Numbered from the stretch's first letter, positions 43,806-53,358 are shown. The stretch is 64,000 nucleotides of DNA from Rhizobium sp. Leaf371 (GCF_001424045.1 NZ_LMQB01000028.1:192765-256764); one strand, 5' to 3'. Made by a program: numbers and translations. The notes: a model not told the origin generated them from the letters alone.

Positions 43806-46367
43806 ATGGCAGAGTTTCCAAGCAGAGCAAAGGTCGTCATCATCGGGCTGGGCGGCATCGTCGGCGCCTCCATCGCGCATCATCTGATCGAGCGCGGCTG
43901 GGACGATATCGTCGGCATCGACAAGTCCGGCATCCCCACCGATATCGGCTCGACGGCCCACGCCTCGGACTTCTGCTACACGACCAGCCATGATTACCTG
44001 TCGGTCTGGACCACGCAGTACTCGATCGATTTCTACGAGAAGATGGGTCACTACGCCCGGATCGGCGGGCTGGAAGTGGCCCGCACCGGCGACGACAGCT
44101 GGATGGAGGAGATCAAGCGCAAGCTGTCCTCCGCCAAGGCCTTCGGTACGCGGGCGCATTATGTCAGTCCGTCCGAGATCAAGCAGATGTTTCCGCTGAT
44201 CGAGGAGGACCAGGTGCAGGGCGGCCTTTTCGATCCGGATGCCGGCCTCGTCATTCCCCGCTCGCAGACCGTCGCCGGCAAGCTGATCGATGCGGCCGAG
44301 AAATCCGGCAAGCTGAAGATCTTCGGCAATACGCCTGCGACCTCGCTGATCGTCGAGAACGGCCACATCAAGGGCGTGGTCACGCATCGCGGCACCATTC
44401 TCGCGGATCACGTCATCGTCTGCGCCGGCATCTGGGGCCGCCTGATCGCCGAAATGGTCGGTGAGGACCTGCCGGTCATGCCGGTCGATCACCCGCTGAC
44501 CTTCTTCGGCCCCTACAACGAATTCGCCGGCACCGGCAAAGAAATCGGTTTTCCGCTGCTGCGCGACCAGGGCAATTCCGCCTATATGCGCGACACCGGC
44601 GATCCGAACACGACCGAGGGCGGTCAGATCGAGTGGGGCTATTACGAGGCCGAGACCCCGCGCCTCTGCCATCCGCGCGAGATCCTCGAAAAGCACGAGG
44701 CGCGCCTGTCGCCCTCCCAGCGCGATCTGGACATGGAGCAGATCCTCGCGCCGCTCGAACGCGCGATGGAGTTGACGCCGATTCTCGGCGAACTCGGCTA
44801 CAACGAGGGACATTCGTTCAACGGCCTCCTGCAGGTTTCGGCCGCCGGCGGCCCGTCCTGCGGCGAGAGCCAGAAGGTGCGTGGCCTCTGGTATTGCGTC
44901 GCCATCTGGGTCAAGGACGGCCCTGGCTACGGCAAGCTGATCGCCGACTGGATGACCGACGGGCGCACCGAGGTCGATCACAGCTCGATCGATTATGCGC
45001 GCTTCTACCCGCACCAGCTGACGGAAGAGTTCATCGAGAGCCGCAGCTACGAAGCGGCGCAGAAGATCTACTTCCCGGCAATCCATCCGCGCGAACCCTA
45101 TGCCTCGGGCCGCGGCGCCAAGCGCTCGCCCTTCCATGAGCGCGAAAAGGCGCTGGGCGGCTATTTCATGGAGCTTGGCGGCTGGGAGCGGGCCCATGGC
45201 TACAAGGCCAACGAGCATCTGCTGGAAACCTATGGCGACCGCGTGCCGGTGCGCGAGAACGAATGGGACAATCGCCATTTCTGGCGCGTCTCCAATGCCG
45301 AGCATCTGGCGATGAGCGAGGATTGCGGCATCGTCAATCTCTCGCATTTTCACATGGTGGACATCGAAGGCCCGGACCATGTCGACCTGCTCGAATGGCT
45401 CTGCGCCGCCAAGATCGGCGGCGATGGCAATATCGGCAAGGGCATCTACACCCACTTCCTTGATGACGAAGGCATGGTGCGAGCCGACTTCACCGTCATC
45501 CGCATGGCCGACCGCTGCCGTCTCATCAACGGCGCCGATGCCGGCCCGCGCGACTTCCACTACATGAAGCGGGTGGCGGAGGATCGCGGCCTCGACGTCG
45601 TGATTACCGACGTCTCGGAAAAGTTCACGACCATCGGCATCTGGGGGCCGAACGCGCGCGAGACGCTGAAGAAGGTCGTGGCCGATCCGGCAGCGCTCGA
45701 CGCTGAGAACTTCGCCTTCGCGGCGATCAAGCCCATCGAGATCGCGGGCGTGACCGTGACCGCCTTCCGCATTTCCTATGTCGGCGAGCAGGGCTGGGAA
45801 CTGCATATGAACTACGCGGATGGCCTGGCCGTCTGGGATGCGTTGCGCGCGACCGGCGTCATGGCCTTCGGCGTGGAAACCTATGCGAACTCCCGCCGCA
45901 TGGAAAAGAGCCTGCGCCTGCAGAATGGCGACCTCCTGACCCAGTACAATCTGATCGAGGCGGATCTCGCCCGACCGAAGGTCAAGGAGGCGGATTTCCG
46001 CGGCAAGGCCAAGCACCTCGAATACAAGGCGCGCGCGCATCAGCCGGCCATGCTCTGCACGCTGGTGATGACGGAGAACACGGATGCGAGCGGCGTCAAG
46101 CGCTATCCCGTCGGATCGTTGCCGGTCATCGATCCGGAAACGGGCGCCGTGCTGGTCGATGAGCTCGGCCGCCGCTCCTACACGACCTCGATCGCCTATG
46201 GCCCGACGATCGGCAAAAATATCGCGCTCGCCTATATCCCGCACGCGTATTGCGAGGTCGGCCGGACGCTGAACGTCGAATATTTCAACGAGAGCTTCCC
46301 GGTCGAGATCGTCGCCGTCGGCTACAAGCCGCTCTACGATCCGGAAAACCTGAAGCCGAGAAGCTGA
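43806..46367 (+). CDS. FAD-dependent oxidoreductase fused to GcvT (dimethylglycine/sarcosine dehydrogenase-like)
   Basis: Two-part enzyme of 853 residues. The N-terminal half is a DAO-type FAD domain with IIGLGGIVGASIAHHL and the GSTAHAS segment that in relatives carries the covalent FAD histidine. The C-terminal half is a glycine-cleavage T-protein fold that binds tetrahydrofolate (YVGEQGWELHM, GVETYANSRRMEKSLR). Relatives demethylate dimethylglycine, sarcosine or similar N-methyl compounds and pass the one-carbon unit to folate. Substrate not fixed. The 250-base divergent gap before it contains an inverted repeat TTCCG-CTC-CGGAA (43596-43608). Confidence 0.87.
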   Translation: MAEFPSRAKVVIIGLGGIVGASIAHHLIERGWDDIVGIDKSGIPTDIGSTAHASDFCYTTSHDYLSVWTTQYSIDFYEKMGHYARIGGLEVARTGDDSWMEEIKRKLSSAKAFGTRAHYVSPSEIKQMFPLIEEDQVQGGLFDPDAGLVIPRSQTVAGKLIDAAEKSGKLKIFGNTPATSLIVENGHIKGVVTHRGTILADHVIVCAGIWGRLIAEMVGEDLPVMPVDHPLTFFGPYNEFAGTGKEIGFPLLRDQGNSAYMRDTGDPNTTEGGQIEWGYYEAETPRLCHPREILEKHEARLSPSQRDLDMEQILAPLERAMELTPILGELGYNEGHSFNGLLQVSAAGGPSCGESQKVRGLWYCVAIWVKDGPGYGKLIADWMTDGRTEVDHSSIDYARFYPHQLTEEFIESRSYEAAQKIYFPAIHPREPYASGRGAKRSPFHEREKALGGYFMELGGWERAHGYKANEHLLETYGDRVPVRENEWDNRHFWRVSNAEHLAMSEDCGIVNLSHFHMVDIEGPDHVDLLEWLCAAKIGGDGNIGKGIYTHFLDDEGMVRADFTVIRMADRCRLINGADAGPRDFHYMKRVAEDRGLDVVITDVSEKFTTIGIWGPNARETLKKVVADPAALDAENFAFAAIKPIEIAGVTVTAFRISYVGEQGWELHMNYADGLAVWDALRATGVMAFGVETYANSRRMEKSLRLQNGDLLTQYNLIEADLARPKVKEADFRGKAKHLEYKARAHQPAMLCTLVMTENTDASGVKRYPVGSLPVIDPETGAVLVDELGRRSYTTSIAYGPTIGKNIALAYIPHAYCEVGRTLNVEYFNESFPVEIVAVGYKPLYDPENLKPRS

Positions 46368-46401
46368 GGCCTCCCTTGCGACGTCGGTGCGGCCTGGAAA
46401 C

Positions 46402-47418
46402 TCAGGCCGCCCGGCCTTTCTGCAGGAGCACGATCACGACGAAGGCAGCGCCGATCGAGCTCGTGACGATGCCGACGGGCAGTTCCTGCGGCGGAAGAAG
46501 CGTGCGGGCGATAAGATCGCTGCCGAGCAGCAGGCCTGCACCGAAAAGAGCGCAGAGGATCGTCAGGCGCTTGTGCAGCGGGCCGACCAGTGTGCGTGCG
46601 ACATGCGGGATCATCAGGCCGATAAAACCGATGACGCCGGTGATCGAGACGAGGAGAGCGGTGGCGAAGCTTGCCGCCAGAAACGTCTCCCGCCGCAGTC
46701 GTCGCACGGAAATCCCCAGACTTTCCGCCGTCTGCTCGCCGCCGAGCAGAGCATCGAGCTGCCGGTGGCGCGCCATCGCATAGCCGATCGCAACCGACGA
46801 GCCCAGTATCCCGATGCCGATGTTCTGCCAACTTGCGAGTCCGAGACCGCCCATGGTCCAGAACAGCACGGAGTGTGCGGCGCGCTGGTCGCCCGAAAAC
46901 ACCAGATAGTTGGTCAGTGCCGTAAACAGGAACGAGACCGCGAGACCGGCGAGAATCAGCCGCTCGGGACCGAAACCCTGGGCACGTCGGATCAGCATCA
47001 ACACGATCGCGGTCGCGCACATGCCGCCGACGAAGGCCGCGATCGGCAGCGTCAGCACGCCGAGCCGGTCTCCAAGCCGGGTGATGACGATGACGGCACC
47101 GGCGGCCGCCCCCGCCGACAAGCCAAACAGGAACGGATCGGCGAGATCGTTGCGCGTTACCGTCTGCAGCAGCAGGCCGATGACGCCGAGGCCCGCCCCG
47201 ACGGCGATGGCAAGGATCGCGCGCGGCAGCCGGAGATCGACGATGATCCGGTCGACCACGCCGGCCGGATCCATCTGGGTCATGCCCGCGGCGCGGGCGA
47301 GCGCAGCGAAAACCTGCGGCAGCGGGATGATGGTCGAGCCATAGGCGATGGAGATGCAGGCAAGGGCTGCGACGCCGAGGGACGCCAGGAGGACGCCGAG
47401 CGGAAATGCGGCTCGCAC
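46402..47418 (-). CDS. FecCD-type metallophore ABC permease
   Basis: Permease of 338 residues with about nine to ten helices, of the BtuC/FhuB/FecCD family. Marks are DLRLPRAILAIAVGAGLGVIG, DPFLFGLSAGAAAGA and GVIGFIGLMIPHVAR. A GTG start at 47418 follows the binding-protein stop by 2 bases, so the genes are co-translated. Only one permease gene is present, so it would act as a homodimer. Metal complex or corrinoid uptake is known for the family; the Zur-box-like site upstream of this operon hints at a zinc complex. Confidence 0.92.
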   Translation of the reverse strand: MRAAFPLGVLLASLGVAALACISIAYGSTIIPLPQVFAALARAAGMTQMDPAGVVDRIIVDLRLPRAILAIAVGAGLGVIGLLLQTVTRNDLADPFLFGLSAGAAAGAVIVITRLGDRLGVLTLPIAAFVGGMCATAIVLMLIRRAQGFGPERLILAGLAVSFLFTALTNYLVFSGDQRAAHSVLFWTMGGLGLASWQNIGIGILGSSVAIGYAMARHRQLDALLGGEQTAESLGISVRRLRRETFLAASFATALLVSITGVIGFIGLMIPHVARTLVGPLHKRLTILCALFGAGLLLGSDLIARTLLPPQELPVGIVTSSIGAAFVVIVLLQKGRAA

Positions 47419-47420
47419 CG

Positions 47421-48368
47421 TCAGAAAGCCTCGGGATGCAGCGCACGGGCGATCTTGCCGACGGCCGCGATATTGTCCGGTCCGGGCGTCAGTTCCTCGT
47501 ATCGCAGCGCCACGAAGCGTTCGTTCTTCACGGCATCCGTTTCCTTCATCGCGGGATGGGCTTTAAGGAAATCGAGGAGTTTTCGGTGGCCGGTGTCTGT
47601 CTGGTAATCGAGGAGCACGAGGAATTGCGGATTGCGCATGGCGACCGTTTCCCAATCCGTGGTGCCCCAGCTCGTTTCCATGTCGGCCATGATGTTGACG
47701 CCGCCGGCCGCCTTGATCATGGCTGTGGGAATGGCGAACTTGCCGGCGGTGAACGGCTTGTCCTCGCCGCTGTCGTAGAGAAAGACGCGCGTGCCGTCGT
47801 CAGAGGCGACCTTCGCCTCGATGTCCGCAAGCGCCGCTTTCCATCCCTTGATCAGGGCGTCGGCCTGCGTCTTCCGGTCGAAGATGACGCCGAGTTTTTC
47901 AACGTCGCCATAGAGCAGATCCATGGAAGCCGCGGGGCGGGCCTTGTCGAGGTGCACGCAGCTTTCGGTTAGAACGAGCGTCTTGATGCCGTGCGGCGCC
48001 AGCGTCTCCGGCGTCACGTCGCCGCCGGGCTTCATGCCGTAATACCAGCCGGCGAAGAAGAAATCGGGCTCGGCGGCAACGAGATTTTCCAGCGTCGGAT
48101 ATTTCGGTGCCAGTTCCGGGATCGCGCCTTGCTCCGTTCGAAACGCATCGTCCAGCTTGTACCAGCCGCTGATGCCGGTGACGCCGACCATCTTCGGCTG
48201 AAGACCAAGGGCGAAGGCCATCTTCGCCATGTTGATGTCGTGCACGACGGCACGCTCCGGCGCTTTTTCGAAGGTCAGCATCTGTCCGCAGCTATCGACC
48301 GTGACGGGAAAAGCGAAGGCCGCAGAGCCTGTCAACGAGAGGACGGCAGCGAGGAGGAGGCGTTTCAT
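47421..48368 (-). CDS. FecB/BtuF-type periplasmic binding protein
   Basis: Class III binding protein of 315 residues: signal peptide to about AFA-FPVTV, then VDSCGQMLTFEKAPERAVV (typical PxRVV segment), two lobes joined by a long helix, and the GVTGISGWYK and NLVAAEPDFFFAG signatures. Such proteins deliver siderophores, haem or cobalamin to BtuCD-like transporters. Middle gene of the ATPase, binding-protein, permease operon. Ligand not identifiable; the conserved Trp/Tyr-rich stretch FFAGWYYGMKPGG may line the pocket. Confidence 0.9.
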   Translation of the reverse strand: MKRLLLAAVLSLTGSAAFAFPVTVDSCGQMLTFEKAPERAVVHDINMAKMAFALGLQPKMVGVTGISGWYKLDDAFRTEQGAIPELAPKYPTLENLVAAEPDFFFAGWYYGMKPGGDVTPETLAPHGIKTLVLTESCVHLDKARPAASMDLLYGDVEKLGVIFDRKTQADALIKGWKAALADIEAKVASDDGTRVFLYDSGEDKPFTAGKFAIPTAMIKAAGGVNIMADMETSWGTTDWETVAMRNPQFLVLLDYQTDTGHRKLLDFLKAHPAMKETDAVKNERFVALRYEELTPGPDNIAAVGKIARALHPEAF

Positions 48369-48384
48369 GGAGGAGAATCCGGGT

Positions 48385-49161
48385 TCAGAGAGGGGCGGCG
48401 ATGTCGAAGACCGTCAGTTCGCGGTCTTCATGCGGGTGCGGCAGGCGCAGGAGGTCGATGCCGAAGACCTCGCGGACGACGGTTTTCGTGAGCGTTTCGG
48501 CAACGGGCCCGCTTGCGACTGAACGCCCATCCTTCAACACCACCACATGGGTGGCAAAATCGGGAACGAGATGCAGATCGTGCAGGACCGCGACGACGGT
48601 CATGTCGAGATCCGCGACCAGCGCGAGCAAGGTGCGGCGTGCCAGCGGATCGAGATGATTGGTCGGCTCGTCGAGGAACAGGATGCGGGGCGCCTGTGCC
48701 AGCGCCCGGGCGATCTGTGCCCTCTGCCGCTCGCCGCCGGAAAGCGACCCCATGGCGCGCGTCGCGAGAGCGGCGAGGCCGGTTCGTGCAAGAGCGTCTT
48801 CCACGAGCCGGCGCCCCTCGGTACGTGTCGTCCGCATGGCGTGAGGAATGCGGCCGAGTTCGACATAGTCGCGAACGCAGATGCGGTGGTCCGGCTGGTC
48901 GGATTGCCCGACAACGGCCGTCAACCGCGCCCGCTCCTGTGGGGTCATGGATGCCAGCGGCCGGCCGACGAGGCAGACGCTGCCCGTCGTCGGCTGCAGC
49001 ATGCCGGAGAGAAGCCGAAGCAGCGTCGTCTTGCCGGCACCATTGGGTCCGACGATGGCCAGCCGGTTGCCATGCGCAAGCCTGAGGGAGACATCCTGCA
49101 GGATCGGCATCGACCGGATCGACCATCCAAGACCACTCGCTGACAGGGTCGAATCGTGCAC
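48385..49161 (-). CDS. FecE/FhuC-type ABC ATP-binding protein
   Basis: ATPase subunit of 258 residues: Walker A VGPNGAGKTTLL, signature LSGGERQRAQIARAL, Walker B ILFLDEPTNHLD. The GTG at 49161 has AAAGGA 6 bases before it; an upstream TTG is less likely. First gene of the operon, transcribed away from the Zur-box-like palindrome at 49299. It energises uptake through the homodimeric permease two genes downstream. Confidence 0.92.
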   Translation of the reverse strand: MHDSTLSASGLGWSIRSMPILQDVSLRLAHGNRLAIVGPNGAGKTTLLRLLSGMLQPTTGSVCLVGRPLASMTPQERARLTAVVGQSDQPDHRICVRDYVELGRIPHAMRTTRTEGRRLVEDALARTGLAALATRAMGSLSGGERQRAQIARALAQAPRILFLDEPTNHLDPLARRTLLALVADLDMTVVAVLHDLHLVPDFATHVVVLKDGRSVASGPVAETLTKTVVREVFGIDLLRLPHPHEDRELTVFDIAAPL

Positions 49162-49298
49162 GCAATGTCCTTTTGCTTCGGCAGGCAACGCGTCGTCAGG
49201 GGCGAAGAAACGCGGTGGCGGCGATTGTAGGGTTATCTAGCCGGGTTTTCCCTGGATGTAAAAACGATGGTGCGACAAGAGAGTCGCTCCTAAGATAT

Positions 49299-49315
49299 GA
49301 ATGTAATAACATTAC
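49299..49315. promoter_or_regulatory. Zur-box-like palindrome between metallophore and DUF2946/PepSY genes
   Basis: AATGTAATAACATT (49300-49313) is an imperfect palindrome; its complement contains ATGTTATTACATT, which matches the core of the Zur box I recall from Agrobacterium. It lies in the 298-base divergent gap (49162-49459), about 140 bases from each start. It could repress both operons when zinc is plentiful. The rest of the gap has no gene. Confidence 0.5.
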
Positions 49316-49459
49316 GAACGAGTGTCGTGTCAACTGCCTTCAGGTGAACGGTTGCGCTTGTCCCGCCGCCGCGGCGTGCGATCCATCGCTCCCTGGCAGA
49401 AGGACGGGCGTACAAGATGTCGCGATGACAGGCGAGAGGAAGTATGGCATTCGGGAGGC

Positions 49460-49837
49460 ATGACATTCTGGCGCCGGATCATCGCAGACCGACAATCGGG
49501 AGGACTCCTCGGCGTCCTGCTGGCCCTGTCGTTCGCGATCCAGACGCTGCTGACGGGATGGTCGAGCGCTGCGATGGCGGCGCCGGATCCCCTCTCGGTC
49601 ATTTGCACCTCGGAGCTTGGCGCACACCGCCCGGCCGATCGCCATCAGCATCAGGATTGCCCCTGCAGCAAGCTTTGCCATGCCGGCGTGCAGATGCAGC
49701 CCATGCTGGCACCTTCCGACGTTCACGGCCTGCCGATCCGCTTCTCCGTCTCCGTGGACCGCAGCACCGACGTCGCCGTGATCCGATCCGCCTCGACGGA
49801 GGTCAGGCGATACGACGCGCAAGGGCCTCCGGCCTGA
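49460..49837 (+). CDS. DUF2946-like exported protein with HQHxDCPC motif
   Basis: Protein of 125 residues: basic start MTFWRRIIADRQ, a hydrophobic helix about 15-40 acting as signal or anchor, then a short domain with HRPADRHQHQDCPCSKLCHAG, a His/Cys cluster that looks metal-binding. Size and layout match DUF2946 proteins, which often lie beside PepSY and TonB-dependent metal uptake genes. The start is uncertain because the GGGAGG ribosome site is only 1 base before the ATG. It is likely co-transcribed with the PepSY gene 163 bases downstream. Function unknown. Confidence 0.65.
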   Translation: MTFWRRIIADRQSGGLLGVLLALSFAIQTLLTGWSSAAMAAPDPLSVICTSELGAHRPADRHQHQDCPCSKLCHAGVQMQPMLAPSDVHGLPIRFSVSVDRSTDVAVIRSASTEVRRYDAQGPPA

Positions 49838-50000
49838 ACCGAAAAAGCACCTGACGGGCCATCGTGCTCGTTTCATGGATGCCCAGCATATCGCGGCTGC
49901 GTGCTTTCAGGCGCCGACGATGTCCTGCGCTCCCCACGCCTTTTCGGCCGGTCCCGCGCGTCTTTCCGCGCCGGTCTGCGCCCTCAATCCAGGAATGACC

Positions 50001-51398
50001 ATGACAGACCTCACCGTATCCCGGCAGGCAGGCGTTTCGACGCTGACCGTCGATACCTACCGCGCCATCTGGCGCTGGCATTTCTACGCCGGCCTGATCG
50101 CCGTGCCCTTCATGATCCTGCTGGCTGTCACCGGTTCGCTCTATCTTTTCCGAGACGAGATCGACCGCACGGCCTTTGCCTCCCGCACGATCGTCGCCGA
50201 GGCGACGACGCCGCAGCAGGTGCCGAGTGCTCTCATCGCCACCGCACAGACGGCCTTCCCGGCCGCGCGTGTCGAAGCCTATCGACCGCCCGTCAGCCCG
50301 ACGGCATCGGCGCGGGTGACGCTCGACACCGATGCAGGCGCGGCCTACGTGTTTCTCAATCCCTATTCCGGCGCCATTCTTGCGACGATGCTGAAAACGC
50401 AGGAGTTCAACGAGGTGGTGCGCAAACTGCACAGCCTTGAATATTTCGGCACGTACGCCAACCGGGTGATTGAGGCGATGGCGGGATTTGCGATCATCCT
50501 CGTGGTCTCCGGCCTTTATCTCTGGTGGCCGCGACGGCAGACGGGCGGCGTCCTCAGCGTGCGGGGAACGCCGTCGCGTCGCGTGTTCTGGCGTGACACG
50601 CATGCCGTGACCGGGGCGATCGCGGGCGGCTTCATTGCCTTTCTTGCGCTCTCTGGCCTGCCCTGGTCTTCTTTCTGGGGCGGCAAGCTGACGGAACTGA
50701 CGGTGGCGACCGGCACCGGCTATCCCGCCGCGCTCTGGGACAACGTGCCGACATCGGGCGAGCATGCTCAGCATGCCATGCAGACGGTGGGATGGACGAT
50801 GGAGGCCTCGCCGATGCCGATGTCGCAGCATTCCATGGGCGATGGAATGATGGGCGACGCCGCGAAAGCCGCGCCTCTCGGCATCGACAGGATCGTCGAG
50901 ATCGCCCGCGAGCGCGGGATGGCGCCGGGCTTCGAGGTCACGCTTCCGAGCGATGCGACCGGGGTTTTCACGACGGCGGTCTACCCCGACGATCTCTCCC
51001 AGGTGCGCACGATCCATATCGATCAATATAGCGGCAAGCCGCTGGTCGATATCGGCTATGCCGATTACGGCCCTGTCGCCAAAGTCACGGAATTCGGGAT
51101 CAACGTCCATATGGGGCAGGAATTCGGGCTCCCGAACCAGCTGCTGATGCTGGCGACGTGTCTGGCGATCATCCTCTCCTCGGTCGCCGCCGTCGTCATG
51201 TGGCTCAAGCGGCGGCCGGCCGGTCGCCTCGGCGTGCCTCCCTATCCCACGAGCCGCAGGGTCTACGGCGCGTTGTGGGGCATGGCCTTGGTGTTCGGCG
51301 TGCTGTTTCCGCTTTCGGGCCTGCTGATCATCGCGATGATCGCCCTCGACGTCCTCGTGATCCGACGGGTGCCGGTGCTGAAACGGACATTTGCCTGA
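50001..51398 (+). CDS. PepSY-associated membrane protein with His/Met-rich loop
   Basis: Membrane protein of 465 residues of the PepSY_TM/PiuB family, with four main helices (near 20-45, 155-180, 200-225, 375-440). The first helix pair has WRWHFYAGLIAVPFMI and the core has FWRDTHAVTGAIAGG. Between about residues 250 and 285 is a His/Met-rich stretch (GEHAQHAMQ, PMPMSQHSMGDGMMGD), which suits metal capture. Start at the second ATG (50001) because AGGA is 6 bases upstream. Relatives are proposed to reduce or release metals from complexes at the inner membrane. Grouped with a DUF2946-like gene and divergent from a metallophore importer. Confidence 0.85.
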   Translation: MTDLTVSRQAGVSTLTVDTYRAIWRWHFYAGLIAVPFMILLAVTGSLYLFRDEIDRTAFASRTIVAEATTPQQVPSALIATAQTAFPAARVEAYRPPVSPTASARVTLDTDAGAAYVFLNPYSGAILATMLKTQEFNEVVRKLHSLEYFGTYANRVIEAMAGFAIILVVSGLYLWWPRRQTGGVLSVRGTPSRRVFWRDTHAVTGAIAGGFIAFLALSGLPWSSFWGGKLTELTVATGTGYPAALWDNVPTSGEHAQHAMQTVGWTMEASPMPMSQHSMGDGMMGDAAKAAPLGIDRIVEIARERGMAPGFEVTLPSDATGVFTTAVYPDDLSQVRTIHIDQYSGKPLVDIGYADYGPVAKVTEFGINVHMGQEFGLPNQLLMLATCLAIILSSVAAVVMWLKRRPAGRLGVPPYPTSRRVYGALWGMALVFGVLFPLSGLLIIAMIALDVLVIRRVPVLKRTFA

Positions 51399-51421
51399 GG
51401 CGAGGCGCCTGCTCGCGGCAC

Positions 51422-53314
51422 TTATAAGGCCGAGGTGGGCACGGGGGATTGGCGCGCCTGCGTCGTCAGCCGGATCGCGGCGTTCGCAGCGCCGAGCCCG
51501 CGATAGCCGCGCCGTTCGACGATCTCGAAAAAGAAGCCGCCTTCGAGTGTTCCCAGATAGATCTGGAAATACTCGCCGTCCTCGTCGCGATCGTAGAGAA
51601 TGTCGCCCGCCCGCATCGCGGCGAGCGTCTCCGGGGCGATGTCGAACTTGGCATCGAGATCGTCATAATAATTGCCGGAAATCGGCAGCAGCGAGACGCC
51701 GCTGGCGCGCAGCGCTTCGACCGTCGCGAAGATGTCGGCCGTCGCAAAGGCCACATGCTGCACGCCCGGGCCGACGAATTGCGACACGAAGCGCGACGAG
51801 AGCGTGCGCATGGACTGCGAGCCGTTGAGGACGATTCGCAGGCTGGCGTCGTCGTTCTGGAGGACCTGGCTCAGCACGAGACCGCCGGGATCGGGCACCT
51901 CGACGGGCGGCAGCGGTTTGAGGTCGAAGATGGACCGGTAGAACAGCGTCCAGGAAAGAATGTCCTCGTAGCGCACCGTCTGGGCGATGTGATCGACCGA
52001 GGCCAGCCCTGCGCCGGAATGCCGGTTCCAGCCCGGTTCGAGCGCGAAGTCCGTTTCCCACTGCCGATCGAGCGCCGCGTCCTCGGGGACGAGATGGAGC
52101 AGGCTGCCGCCCATTCCGAACAAAGCGGGCAGTTCCAGTTCGCCGGGGCCGGCAGGCGGCGTGTAGACCGTCGCCAGCAGACCGGCGGCACGCGCCATCC
52201 CCTGTTCCACATCGGCCATGCGCAGGCCGAGCGCCGAAACGTTGGTGCCGTGGACGACATAGGCCGAATGCGCCATGCCTTCCGTTTCCGTGTTGATCAC
52301 GACCCGGAGATCGTTCTGCGTATAGAGATCCACATCCTTCGAGCGATGACGGCCGGCATGGCGGAAGCCGAGAGAGACGAGCAACGTGGACAGCGGCACG
52401 GCGGACTGCATGTCGGTGGCGAATTCGACGAAGGAGATGCCCGCGGTGCGCGCCGGCGGCGGCAGGGGGCTTGGTTCGGACGGGCCTTTGACCGCGCGGC
52501 CTTCGGCCTTCAGCCGGTCCATCATGTAGATCAGCGAGCGTCGGCCATCGACCGCCGTCTGCTGCGCGGAACCGGCGCGGAACTGGTCGTTGAAGATTTC
52601 GAGCGAGTAGTAGCCGTCATAGCTCGTCGCCTCGATCGCGGCCATGAAGTCGGCGACGGGAAGATCTCCCTGGCCGGGCATGTTGCGGTAATGCCGGCTC
52701 CAGGACAGGAGATCGAGATCGAGCTTCGGCGCGTCAGCCATCTGGACGATGAAGATCTTGTCCTTGGGGATGGAGCGGATCGAGGCGCTGTCGATGCCGC
52801 GGGCGAGCGAGTGGAAGCTGTCGAGGATCAGCCCCACCTGTTCGTGGTCGGCGCGCCGTACGATCTCCCAGGCATCGCGGTGATCGTTGATGTAGCGTCC
52901 CCAGGCCAGCGCCTCGTAGCCGATGCGGACGCCGTGCTCGCGGGCGACGTCGCCGAGCGCGCGCAGATCGTCCGCCGCACGATCGATGCCGCCGAGCGCG
53001 AGCGGCGAGACGTTGGAGCAGATCAGGACAAGGTCGGTGCCGAGGTCGTTCATCGTCTCGAACTTGCGCTTCGCACGCTCGAAAGCGCGGCTGCGCTGCG
53101 GCTCCGGCAGGCCCTCGAAATCGCGAAACGGCTGGAACAGGCAGATTTCCAGGCCGGCATCGCGAACCATCCGGCCCACATCGCGCGGACCATGGTTGAA
53201 GGCAAGGAAGTCGTTCTCAAAAATCTCGACGGCGCCGAAGCCGGCAGCGGCGATGGCTGCGAGTTTCTCCGAAAGATCGCCGGAGATGGACACGGTGGCA
53301 ATGGAGGTTTTCAT
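51422..53314 (-). CDS. quiC: 3-dehydroshikimate dehydratase, QsuB/QuiC type with HPPD-like domain
   Basis: Fused enzyme of 630 residues. The N-terminal TIM-barrel domain has the metal ligands E134 (IGYEALAWG), D165 (LILDSFH), Q191 (IVQMADAP) and E239 (YYSLEIFND), the same positions as known QsuB/QuiC1 enzymes that convert 3-dehydroshikimate to protocatechuate. The C-terminal half is a 4-hydroxyphenylpyruvate-dioxygenase-like fold with a H-H-E triad (SVDHIAQTV, VQHVAFAT, FFFEIVERRGY). Last gene of dctQMP-aroE-quiC, so it feeds imported quinate/shikimate into the beta-ketoadipate pathway whose end (pcaIJF) lies at 33.6-36.3 kb. The role of the second domain is not settled in the family. Confidence 0.92.
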   Translation of the reverse strand: MKTSIATVSISGDLSEKLAAIAAAGFGAVEIFENDFLAFNHGPRDVGRMVRDAGLEICLFQPFRDFEGLPEPQRSRAFERAKRKFETMNDLGTDLVLICSNVSPLALGGIDRAADDLRALGDVAREHGVRIGYEALAWGRYINDHRDAWEIVRRADHEQVGLILDSFHSLARGIDSASIRSIPKDKIFIVQMADAPKLDLDLLSWSRHYRNMPGQGDLPVADFMAAIEATSYDGYYSLEIFNDQFRAGSAQQTAVDGRRSLIYMMDRLKAEGRAVKGPSEPSPLPPPARTAGISFVEFATDMQSAVPLSTLLVSLGFRHAGRHRSKDVDLYTQNDLRVVINTETEGMAHSAYVVHGTNVSALGLRMADVEQGMARAAGLLATVYTPPAGPGELELPALFGMGGSLLHLVPEDAALDRQWETDFALEPGWNRHSGAGLASVDHIAQTVRYEDILSWTLFYRSIFDLKPLPPVEVPDPGGLVLSQVLQNDDASLRIVLNGSQSMRTLSSRFVSQFVGPGVQHVAFATADIFATVEALRASGVSLLPISGNYYDDLDAKFDIAPETLAAMRAGDILYDRDEDGEYFQIYLGTLEGGFFFEIVERRGYRGLGAANAAIRLTTQARQSPVPTSAL

Positions 53315-53358
53315 CGGCGTGTTCCCTGTTCAGCGATCGGCGTCATGGTCGTATCTCC

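Noticed and set aside
43770-46244. 824-codon minus-strand frame
   Set aside because: Antisense to the FAD/GcvT enzyme, which has clear motifs from end to end.
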